The notes beneath the pieces are model-generated. The model was given only the letters and a program-made list of their open reading frames with translations. It did no database searches and had not been told where the DNA came from. A DNA stretch of 64,000 bases from Flavobacterium galactosidilyticum (GTDB lineage Bacteria; Bacteroidota; Bacteroidia; Flavobacteriales; Flavobacteriaceae). Location: positions 682,001 to 746,000 of the forward strand of contig NZ_CP087135.1 in the NCBI RefSeq assembly GCF_020911945.1, in the 5' to 3' direction. A program made the translations under genes and the position numbers. Of the stretch, positions 1-7,520 are shown in pieces. Positions within the stretch are counted from its first letter, which is position 1; each line of letters starts with the position of its first letter.

Positions 1-86
1 ATTTTGATGCCGTACAAAACACAGTAACCATTGGGAAATCATCAACAACAGCGATGAAAGACTCTACAGAAGCAGCTCAATTCTAA
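1..86 (+). CDS. C-terminal end of an unidentified protein (partial)
   Basis: An open frame enters from the left edge (first whole codon at base 3) and stops with TAA at 84-86. It encodes the last 27 residues of a protein, ending STEAAQF. The fragment is Thr/Ser/Ala-rich and too short to assign to a family. A strong hairpin follows 20 bases later, as expected for a gene end. Confidence 0.5.
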   Translation, partial: FDAVQNTVTIGKSSTTAMKDSTEAAQF

Positions 87-106
87 CAAAAGCTTCATCC
101 ATAAAA

Positions 107-140
107 AAACACGATTCTTGACGGAATCGTGTTTCTTGTT
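107..140. terminator. Bidirectional hairpin terminator
   Basis: A perfect 11-bp stem (107-117 with 124-134, AAACACGATTC pairing with GAATCGTGTTT) has a 6-base loop. It has an A-run on its left and a T-rich tail on its right. It sits between the convergent partial gene on the plus strand and the minus-strand propeller gene, so it probably serves both. Confidence 0.75.
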
Positions 141-159
141 TTTATAAAAAAATGCCTTT

Positions 160-2997
160 TTATTTAGATTCTATAATTTCAAGATTGGTAGTAACACTAT
201 CTTTTCCTTTTTTAATACTAATTTTACTAGTTGAAACCGGAAGGTAGTATTTACCGTTTTTAGATTCTTCTAGCTTTAACTTCTTGTCTCTACTTTTATA
301 TTTGTTTGCCGTTTCTTTCGATATCGAAAGATCGTAAACCTGTTTATTCAATCCTTTTACCGCTTTCATCTTTTCAGAAAACACAACTTCTTTTAAACTG
401 TTTTCAACTTGAATTAGAACTTCTGCATCAGAATCTGAATAAAACCAGATCTCAGCTTTTGGCTCTGAAGCGTTAGCCCACGAACTCCAACTATTACCCC
501 AATCTTTTGATTTTTTGATTTTTGTAATTTCAAAAATATGAAGCTTTTCAGCCAAGACCTTATCATTCAATTGTTGAACCTGCTCTAAATTAACTTTATA
601 AATAGAACGACCGTGAGTTCCCACCACTAAATCTCTAGCTTTCTTTTGAATCACTAAATCATGAACTGCTACATTAGGAATTTCGCTAGAAAAATCATTC
701 CAACTTACCCCTTTATCCATCGAAATATAAAGTCCGTTGTCAGTACCTATATATAAAATATTTTCGTTTACATTATCTTCAACAATAACATTTACGGGAC
801 TTATAGGCAAGTTAGTAGCAATGTTTGTCCATGTTTGTCCACAATCATCAGAGCTGTATACATAGCTTGCAAAATCATCATTTCTATATCCATTTAAAGT
901 AACGTAGACTCTTTCTTTTTTATGTGCCGAAGCTACTACTCTCGAAACCCATCGGTCTTTTGGCAAAGTACCTGATATTTTACTCCAGCTTACACCTCCA
1001 TCTTTCGATAGATGAACCAAACCATCATCACTTCCTGTATAAAGCAAACCAAATTGCAATGGACTTTCGCTTATAGCCGCAATGGTTCCAAAAGCTACAT
1101 TTCCTTCCTTTCCTCCTTGCGTCAAATCAGGAGAAATGGCAGTCCAAGTTTTTCCTTGATTCATGGAGCGATGAAAGAAATTAGATCCTATATACAAAAT
1201 CTCCTGATTGTGTGAAGACAATAAAATAGGTGTTTGCCAATTGTATCGTAACGGCTTCTCTCCTTTTATAGGCTTTGGCGAAATATAATCGCGTTTGTTC
1301 GTTGCGCGATCAATTCTATAATAGCTACCAAACTGAAATCCTGTAAAAACAATATTTGGATTTCTGTTATCAATTTGAATTTGCATTCCGTCTCCGCCCA
1401 TCAAATTTTCATAGGGATATTTCCCAGTTTGGTACCATTCTGATGAATAGTTGTAATTACTTGGTCCAACCCAAACCCCATTGTCCTGCATTCCACCATA
1501 AATATTATACGGTTCTTGCTCGTCTACATTAACCGCATAAAACTGACTTACGCCATGTGAATTTCCTTTAAACCAATGCGCTCCATCATCGTAAGAAATA
1601 TTCAATCCACCATCATTCCCGTTAATTAAGTGCCCAGATTTATTTGGGTTTACCCAAACGACATGATGATCTGCATGAACATTTTCTTCACTAATTGAAG
1701 TAAAAGTTTTTCCGCCATCATCAGATTTTATGATAGGCACTCCTGATAAATAAATTTTATTTGCATCGTTTGGATCTACGGAAATAACACTAAAATAATA
1801 ACCATACGAATAAAAGAAATCATCGATAAAACCATTATGTGTTTTAGTCCAATTCTTCCCTCCATTAGTTGATTTGTAAACCTCAGCTCCTATAACTTCT
1901 GTTTCAGCCACACTATTTATTGCGTCAAAAACCACTTTTCGAGCTTCATTAGGTTTCAAATAACCGTTTTCAACCCAATGTTTGATATTTTCAGCTCTAA
2001 ATTTTTCGGTTAAACCGTAATTTTTTAAAATAGAATTCAGAGTTTTATTTGGCAATTTCAAAAATTCATCACCAGGAACAGAAAATGCCATTGGCAAGGA
2101 ATTACTTTTTTGAGACGGTAAAGGTCTCTTGAATTGATTATCTAAAACAGCATATACAGTAGCATCGTCATAAACCGCTAACCCAATTCGGCCAACACCT
2201 TCTCCCACAGGAAACCCACTTTCAGTGGTGGAGTAAAGTTTCCAAGTCATTCCAGCATCTTCACTTTTATAGATTCCAGATGTAGCACCGCTTCCTTTAA
2301 AATCCCATGCTTTTCTGTCCTTGCTCCATGAAGCTGCATATTGAGTATTAAAGTTTTTTGGCGAAACAGCCACATCTATAATTCCTGTTTCACTATCAAT
2401 AAATAAAGATTTTTTCCAAGTTTTTCCACCGTCAGTCGTTTTATAAACGCCTCTTTCTTCATTTTTTGAATATAAATGCCCCACAACACCCACAACAATT
2501 TCATCAGGATTTGAAGGATTTAAAAGGATTCTGCTAATATGATGACTGTCATGCAATCCCATATTTTGCCAGGTTTTACCTTTATCGTCAGATTTTAAAA
2601 TTCCAATTCCAGCGTAAGAAGATCGGGACGAATTCACTTCACCAGTTCCTACCCAAATAGTTCCTTTTTTCCAATCTATGGCGATATCACCCACATTTTG
2701 CGTAGGCGCTCCATCCATAACAGGCGTAAAACTCATTCCGTTATTATTCGTGTACCATAATCCTCCAGACGCATAACCTACATAAAACTCCGTTGGATTT
2801 TCTGGATTTACATCTACATCCACTACTCTTCCACTCATTACTGTTGGACCTACATTTTCGAAAAGCACATTCTGAAAAAGAGATTTGGTTTCCATTAATT
2901 TTTTGGATTCCAATGATTTTTGAATCGCTTCCGAAGAAACTTGTCCCCAAGAGACTGTTTGTAAAAATAAGGCAGAGTAGAATAGTGTTTTTTTCAT
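160..2997 (-). CDS. Secreted Asp-box (BNR/VPS10-like) beta-propeller protein
   Basis: This 945-residue exported protein starts with a signal peptide (MKKTLFYSALFLQTVSWGQ). It carries about ten Asp-box motifs of the form S-x-D-x-G-x-T-W, for example SDDKGKTW, TTDGGKTW, STNGGKNW, SKDGGVSW and SMDKGVSW. Such repeats form the turns of multi-bladed propellers in sialidases, sortilin/VPS10 domains and GH74 xyloglucanases. Flavobacterial proteins of this size and layout are usually annotated as glycosyl hydrolase or VPS10-domain proteins of unproved activity. No catalytic residues can be assigned by eye. The last roughly 130 residues have no Asp boxes and look like a beta-rich C-terminal module, without a clear T9SS signature. 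It is transcribed alone, convergent with the partial gene to its left. Confidence 0.8.
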   Translation of the reverse strand: MKKTLFYSALFLQTVSWGQVSSEAIQKSLESKKLMETKSLFQNVLFENVGPTVMSGRVVDVDVNPENPTEFYVGYASGGLWYTNNNGMSFTPVMDGAPTQNVGDIAIDWKKGTIWVGTGEVNSSRSSYAGIGILKSDDKGKTWQNMGLHDSHHISRILLNPSNPDEIVVGVVGHLYSKNEERGVYKTTDGGKTWKKSLFIDSETGIIDVAVSPKNFNTQYAASWSKDRKAWDFKGSGATSGIYKSEDAGMTWKLYSTTESGFPVGEGVGRIGLAVYDDATVYAVLDNQFKRPLPSQKSNSLPMAFSVPGDEFLKLPNKTLNSILKNYGLTEKFRAENIKHWVENGYLKPNEARKVVFDAINSVAETEVIGAEVYKSTNGGKNWTKTHNGFIDDFFYSYGYYFSVISVDPNDANKIYLSGVPIIKSDDGGKTFTSISEENVHADHHVVWVNPNKSGHLINGNDGGLNISYDDGAHWFKGNSHGVSQFYAVNVDEQEPYNIYGGMQDNGVWVGPSNYNYSSEWYQTGKYPYENLMGGDGMQIQIDNRNPNIVFTGFQFGSYYRIDRATNKRDYISPKPIKGEKPLRYNWQTPILLSSHNQEILYIGSNFFHRSMNQGKTWTAISPDLTQGGKEGNVAFGTIAAISESPLQFGLLYTGSDDGLVHLSKDGGVSWSKISGTLPKDRWVSRVVASAHKKERVYVTLNGYRNDDFASYVYSSDDCGQTWTNIATNLPISPVNVIVEDNVNENILYIGTDNGLYISMDKGVSWNDFSSEIPNVAVHDLVIQKKARDLVVGTHGRSIYKVNLEQVQQLNDKVLAEKLHIFEITKIKKSKDWGNSWSSWANASEPKAEIWFYSDSDAEVLIQVENSLKEVVFSEKMKAVKGLNKQVYDLSISKETANKYKSRDKKLKLEESKNGKYYLPVSTSKISIKKGKDSVTTNLEIIESK

Positions 2998-3087
2998 GTA
3001 GCTGTAATTTGAAATGGAAAATTACTCATAAAAACACTTATGTAAAAATTTTATAGTGTAATTAACACGCTTTCCTCCTAAAGTTAG

Positions 3088-3095
3088 TATTTTTG
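3088..3095 (+). promoter_or_regulatory. -7 promoter box upstream of the M24 peptidase
   Basis: TATTTTTG matches the Bacteroidota -7 consensus TAnnTTTG. It lies about 97 bases before the peptidase start. No clear -33 TTTG is seen at the usual spacing. Confidence 0.4.
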
Positions 3096-3191
3096 ATTAT
3101 TGAATACATAAAAACCCTATAACATGAGATTACTATAGAATTCAATAGTAAAATTCTTTACAAATCTCTTTAATCCATAAAAAATCAAGAA

Positions 3192-4484
3192 ATGAAATAC
3201 CATCAAATTGAGCGCAGCCTATTTATAAAAAATCGTGCAAAATTTATGGCTCAAATGAAGCCAAAAAGTGTTGCCGTTTTTAACTCTAACGACATTTATC
3301 CTATTTCTGCTGATAGCACTTTGCCTTTTGCACAGCACCGCGACATCTTTTATTTAAGTGGAGTCGATCAAGAAGAGAGCATTTTATTACTTTTTCCCGA
3401 TGCTCCATACGAAAATCAAAGAGAAATGCTTTTTTTGAAAGAAACTAGCGAACATATTGCGATTTGGGAAGGAGAAAAACTAACCAAAGAACGCGCCTTT
3501 GAAGTTTCAGGAATTAGAACTGTGTATTGGCTACAAGATTTCGAAAAAATATTATTCGAAATGATGACTCATTCCGACACGATTTATATTAACACTAACG
3601 AACATTACCGTGCGACTGTCGAGACTGAAACTCGCGAAGCCCGCTTTGTAAAATGGTGGAAAGAGAAGTATCCTGCGCATACCGTTGCTAAAAGTAATCC
3701 TATATTACAACGCTTGCGTTCTGTAAAAGAAACAGAAGAATTAGATTTAATTCAAACCGCTTGTAATATTACGGAGTTAGGTTTTAGAAGATTACTCTCA
3801 TTCGTTAAACCAAACGTAACCGAATATGAAATCGAAGCCGAACTAATTCATGAATTTGTACGTAATCGTTCTAGAGGTTTTGCCTACACGCCAATTATCG
3901 CTTCAGGAAATAATGCTAACGTGTTGCACTACATCGAAAACAACCAGCAATGTAAAGCAGGTGATTTGATTTTACTTGATGTAGCGGCTGAATATGCTAA
4001 TTATTCTAGTGATTTGACAAGAACAATTCCAGTTTCTGGAAAATATTCAAACAGACAAAAAGAAGTTTACAACGCGGTTTTACGTGTAAAAAACGAAGCT
4101 ACTAAAATGCTTACCAAAGGAACTTTGTGGAAACAGTACCATATTGAAGTAGGTAAAATCATGACTTCTGAGTTGCTTGGTTTAGGTCTTCTTGATAAAG
4201 CGGATGTTCAAAACGAAAATCCAGATTGGCCAGCCTACAAAAAATATTTCATGCACGGAACGTCGCACCACATGGGACTTGACACTCACGATTACGGAAT
4301 TTTAACAGAGCCTATGCAAGCGAATATGGTTTTCACTGTTGAGCCAGGAATTTATATTCCAGCAGAAGGTTTTGGAATCCGTTTAGAGGATGATGTAATC
4401 GTTCAAGAATCAGGCGAGCCATTCAACATGATGCGCAACATTCCTATAGAAGTAGAGGAAATTGAGCAATTAATGAATTCGTAA
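3192..4484 (+). CDS. pepP: Xaa-Pro aminopeptidase (M24B metallopeptidase)
   Basis: This 430-residue cytoplasmic enzyme is predicted to remove N-terminal residues that precede proline. Residues 1-160 form the aminopeptidase P N-terminal domain (FAQHRDIFYLSGVDQEES). The C-terminal pita-bread domain carries the five metal ligands of family M24: Asp265 (LLDVAAEY), Asp276 (SSDLTRT), His355 (FMHGTSHHMG), Glu384 (FTVEPGIY) and Glu399 (RLEDDV). All are present, so it should be active with two Mn-type ions. Length is normal for the bacterial family. A strong terminator follows, indicating a single-gene unit. Confidence 0.92.
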   Translation: MKYHQIERSLFIKNRAKFMAQMKPKSVAVFNSNDIYPISADSTLPFAQHRDIFYLSGVDQEESILLLFPDAPYENQREMLFLKETSEHIAIWEGEKLTKERAFEVSGIRTVYWLQDFEKILFEMMTHSDTIYINTNEHYRATVETETREARFVKWWKEKYPAHTVAKSNPILQRLRSVKETEELDLIQTACNITELGFRRLLSFVKPNVTEYEIEAELIHEFVRNRSRGFAYTPIIASGNNANVLHYIENNQQCKAGDLILLDVAAEYANYSSDLTRTIPVSGKYSNRQKEVYNAVLRVKNEATKMLTKGTLWKQYHIEVGKIMTSELLGLGLLDKADVQNENPDWPAYKKYFMHGTSHHMGLDTHDYGILTEPMQANMVFTVEPGIYIPAEGFGIRLEDDVIVQESGEPFNMMRNIPIEVEEIEQLMNS

Positions 4485-4505
4485 TACCTTTAAAGTATAT
4501 AGTTT

Positions 4506-4541
4506 AAATCGGTTTGCAGCAATGTAAACCGATTTTTTTTT
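4506..4541 (+). terminator. Rho-independent terminator after pepP
   Basis: A 10-bp stem (4506-4515 with 4526-4535, AAATCGGTTT/AAACCGATTT) has a 10-base loop and a run of nine T. It starts 22 bases after the pepP stop. Confidence 0.85.
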
Positions 4542-4714
4542 GGGCGCGTGCTAACGAGAAAACAGCATTTTCAAAGACGCCAATTCTAAAATCAATCTTA
4601 AAACTGTAACTTTATCTTTCAATTTTAGACCTATTTAATAGAAACAATATCTTTTTACACTATTTTTTTCAAATCATTTTAAAAGCAGAAATAGCAAACT
4701 TAAAACATATACTC

Positions 4715-5515
4715 ATGCAAGCACACGAAATAGATTATCACATATTTGGCGAGGAAATGCAATATGTAGAAATAGAATTAGACCCACAAGAAATAGTAAT
4801 TGCCGAAGCTGGTAGTTTTATGATGATGGACAACAACATTAAGATGGAAACTATTTTTGGAGATGGATCTGTTCAGCAAAACACTTTGTTTGACAAGTTA
4901 TTAAGCGCTGGAAAACGAGTGCTTACTGGCGAAAGTCTATTTATGACTGCCTTTATCAATCAAAATAATACAAAAAGCAAAGTGTCATTTGCAGCTCCTT
5001 ATCCAGGAAAAATTATTGCAATAGACTTAACGCATTTTGGAGGGAAATTCATATGCCAGAAAGACTCTTTTCTTTGCGCTGCTAAAGGAGTTGCGATTGG
5101 AATTGAATTTTCTAAAAAACTAGGGCGTGGTTTATTTGGCGGCGAAGGTTTTATTATGCAAAAAATAGAAGGTGACGGAATGGCCTTTGTGCATTCTGGC
5201 GGAACATTAGCCAAAAAAGAATTGGCCGCAGGCGAAATCCTAAAAGTTGATACCGGTTGTATCGTAGGTTTTACAAAAGATGTCGATTATGATATCGAAT
5301 TTATTGGCGGAATTAAGAATTCTATTTTTGGTGGCGAAGGTCTATTTTACGCAACACTTCGAGGACCAGGAACTGTCTACATACAATCCTTACCTTTCAG
5401 CAGACTAGCTGACAGAATCATCGCTTCTGCACCAAAAGCTGGCGGCAAAAGTCGTGAAGAAGGTAGTTTATTAGGTGGATTAGGCAACTTATTAGATGGT
5501 GATAACCGATTTTAA
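4715..5515 (+). CDS. AIM24 / TIGR00266 family protein
   Basis: This 266-residue protein belongs to the AIM24 (DUF124) family, a double-psi-like beta fold found in bacteria and, as AIM24, in yeast mitochondria. Its biochemical role is not known. Family features seen are the Gly-rich beta hairpins [33 protein letters not shown] and [20 protein letters not shown], and the closing [13 protein letters not shown]. No signal peptide or membrane segment is evident. The ATG follows an AT-rich leader without a Shine-Dalgarno sequence. A palindromic repeat element lies downstream. Confidence 0.85.
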   Translation: MQAHEIDYHIFGEEMQYVEIELDPQEIVIAEAGSFMMMDNNIKMETIFGDGSVQQNTLFDKLLSAGKRVLTGESLFMTAFINQNNTKSKVSFAAPYPGKIIAIDLTHFGGKFICQKDSFLCAAKGVAIGIEFSKKLGRGLFGGEGFIMQKIEGDGMAFVHSGGTLAKKELAAGEILKVDTGCIVGFTKDVDYDIEFIGGIKNSIFGGEGLFYATLRGPGTVYIQSLPFSRLADRIIASAPKAGGKSREEGSLLGGLGNLLDGDNRF

Positions 5516-5548
5516 TTATCAAAGGATTGAACCTTTTTAACTCTAAAT

Positions 5549-5663
5549 TGTCATCCTAACAAAGGAAGAATTTTCCTTGTTACTCACATTAAATGATGCT
5601 ATCATTATAGGAATTCCCGTTAGGCGATTCATTTGGTGAGATTCCTCCTTCGTCGGAATGACA
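5549..5663. repeat. 115-bp palindromic intergenic element with imperfect inverted ends
   Basis: The left end (from 5549, TGTCATCCTAACAAAGGA) and the reverse complement of the right end (to 5663, TGTCATTCCGACGAAGGAGG) match at about four of every five bases over 25 positions. The middle also holds a short hairpin. From memory, the right arm resembles an interspersed sequence common between genes in Flavobacterium genomes. It may be a MITE-like or REP-like unit. It codes for nothing visible. Confidence 0.6.
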
Positions 5664-5742
5664 AAACAACAAAAACAAATAATTACCGCTTATACTCTTC
5701 CATTACCTTATAGTTCCTATATGGTTTGAAAAATTAAAGCCC

Positions 5743-5750
5743 TAGTTTTG
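5743..5750 (+). promoter_or_regulatory. -7 promoter box for the alpha/beta hydrolase
   Basis: TAGTTTTG matches TAnnTTTG and ends 17 bases before the TTG start. A TTTG at 5725-5728 is 14 bases upstream, slightly short for the usual -33 spacing. Confidence 0.45.
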
Positions 5751-5767
5751 TAAAAAAAATTAAAGCC

Positions 5768-6550
5768 TTGAAACAAACGCAATTTAAAAACACTCAAATC
5801 TCTTATTCCGATACCGGAAAAGGCAATGCGATTGTTTTACTTCATGGTTTCTTGGAAAACAAAGGAATGTGGGACTTTTATATTCCTTTGTTTTCTAAAA
5901 AAAACCGAGTGATTGCTATTGATTTACTAGGTCACGGCGAATCAGAATGTTTAGGCTATGTGCACACCATGGAAGACCACGCTGATGCTGTACATGCTGT
6001 ACTTTCAGAACTGCGCATTCGTAAAGCTATTTTTGTTGGACATTCAATGGGTGGTTATGTTTCTTTAGCGTTTGCGGAATTGTATCCAGAAAATATAAAA
6101 GGATTAGTTTTACTAAACTCGACCGCAAGTGCTGATAGCAAAGAGCGAAAAATAAATCGGGATCGCGCTGTAAAAGCAGTCAAGCAATCTTTTACAAATT
6201 TCATCTCCCTTTCTATCGGTAACTTATTCAGCGAGAACAACAGAGACCGACTTTCAGTAGAAATCGAAAACGTAAAAAAAGAAGCACTGAAAACACCATT
6301 ACAAGGAATAGTTGCTTCATTGGAAGGAATGAAAATCAGACTGGATAGAGAAGTACTATTACACCTCACCCCTTATCCTAAATTGATGGTTCTGGGAGAA
6401 AAAGATCCCGTATTACCTTATGAAGAAACGATAGAGCAATTAGAAAATACTAAAGTTGAATTAGTCACTTTTCCTGACGGTCACATGAGTTATATTGAGA
6501 ACCAAGAGCAGCTATTGATCCTTTTAATGAATTTTTTTAAGAAAATTTAA
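5768..6550 (+). CDS. Alpha/beta-fold hydrolase
   Basis: This 260-residue alpha/beta hydrolase has oxyanion motif LLHGFLENKGMW, nucleophile elbow GHSMGGY (Ser at about 97), an acidic residue in LGEKDPVLP and the catalytic His in FPDGHMSYIENQ. The triad is complete. The substrate cannot be told from sequence; esterase and MenH-like or haloalkane-type enzymes share this layout. The frame starts with TTG just after a -7 box, and no in-frame ATG precedes the conserved first strand, so TTG is taken as the start. The stop overlaps by four bases, tail to tail, with the stop of the ABC ATPase gene on the other strand. Confidence 0.85.
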   Translation: MKQTQFKNTQISYSDTGKGNAIVLLHGFLENKGMWDFYIPLFSKKNRVIAIDLLGHGESECLGYVHTMEDHADAVHAVLSELRIRKAIFVGHSMGGYVSLAFAELYPENIKGLVLLNSTASADSKERKINRDRAVKAVKQSFTNFISLSIGNLFSENNRDRLSVEIENVKKEALKTPLQGIVASLEGMKIRLDREVLLHLTPYPKLMVLGEKDPVLPYEETIEQLENTKVELVTFPDGHMSYIENQEQLLILLMNFFKKI

Positions 6551-7218
6551 ATCATTCCCTCGTTCAAATAACTTCTCTCAACCAACTCACTTTTATTTTT
6601 TAAGTGAAACATTTTACCCTCTTTCATCAATGCTAATTTAGTGGAGACTTTTATCACATTTTCATAATTATGATCTGTGATAATAATTCCTTTTGAGATT
6701 GACTTTTCGATGATTAATTGATTTATTTTATCAATCATAATTGGTGACAAACCATTATAAGGTTCGTCAAGTAAAACAAACTTAGATTCATTATGTAGAA
6801 TTAATTTAATTTCTAAGTACCGTAATTCTCCTCCCGACAAATGTTTTATTTTCTTATCGAGCATGGATTGAATCATTTCATCAGCATAAAATTCTTCCAC
6901 TTTATCTTTGGAAATAGATAATGCAATAGTCTTTTTTATCGAAAATGAATTTGGAATAAAATTATCTTGAGCTAAATAACTGATTTGGTTTAGTAACGTG
7001 CTGGTTTTTGATTTCACAGCACCATTTATCCGCACAAACTTAAAATCAGCAGCTACGATTCCGAAAATGATTTTTAAAAGTGTCGATTTCCCCGAACCAT
7101 TTCTTCCTAAAACGCCAATAATATCACCCGTTTCGCATTTCAAATACACATCTGAAATTATGATTTTACCATCATATTGTTTTTGAACACTATCGACTTC
7201 AAGAACATTTTTAATCAT
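6547..7218 (-). CDS. ABC transporter ATP-binding protein
   Basis: This 223-residue ATPase subunit has Walker A GRNGSGKST (about residues 36-44), signature motif LSGGE, Walker B FVLLDEP and the switch His in ITDHNYENV. It is a single nucleotide-binding domain with no membrane segments. Its ATG overlaps the stop of the upstream small membrane gene as ATGA, so the two are translationally coupled. The cargo is unknown. No full-size permease is nearby; the 82-residue neighbour is the only membrane partner seen. Confidence 0.85.
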   Translation of the reverse strand: MIKNVLEVDSVQKQYDGKIIISDVYLKCETGDIIGVLGRNGSGKSTLLKIIFGIVAADFKFVRINGAVKSKTSTLLNQISYLAQDNFIPNSFSIKKTIALSISKDKVEEFYADEMIQSMLDKKIKHLSGGELRYLEIKLILHNESKFVLLDEPYNGLSPIMIDKINQLIIEKSISKGIIITDHNYENVIKVSTKLALMKEGKMFHLKNKSELVERSYLNEGMI

Positions 7219-7463
7219 TTCAATTTCAGTATTAGATTAATAACTAAAATCAACAGTAATGAGAAAACAAAATTCATTATAAAACTATAGAAAACTAAAT
7301 ATCCTTTTGAAATTCCGTTATTGTAATAAAATAGATATTCATTCTTGTAATTCACTTCTTTCATCAAAATACAACTAAAGAATCCAAAAATAATAAGAAC
7401 GTATTTGAATGTTTCAAATCCTCCAAAAACCCAAGCAATACTACTTAACGACAGGTTTATCAT
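7215..7463 (-). CDS. Small membrane protein coupled to an ABC ATPase
   Basis: This is an 82-residue, strongly hydrophobic protein starting MINLSLSS. It has about two membrane segments (around residues 20-35 and 55-80) separated by a polar stretch rich in Asn and Tyr (NYKNEYLFYYNNGISKG). The ATG at 7463 is preferred over a TTG one codon upstream. The stop overlaps the ATPase start. The gene begins 58 bases after addB, so it may be in the same transcript. It could be a minimal permease or the remnant of a longer one. I do not recognise the family. Confidence 0.6.
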   Translation of the reverse strand: MINLSLSSIAWVFGGFETFKYVLIIFGFFSCILMKEVNYKNEYLFYYNNGISKGYLVFYSFIMNFVFSLLLILVINLILKLK

Positions 7464-7520
7464 CAAAGTACTTTTGTAAAACTCGAATATGTTAGAAAGT
7501 TTTTTGATAGGATTTGGTAG

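Noticed and set aside
160-2997. Assignment as a xyloglucanase or sialidase
   Set aside because: Asp boxes show a propeller fold only; no catalytic residues of those families could be placed.
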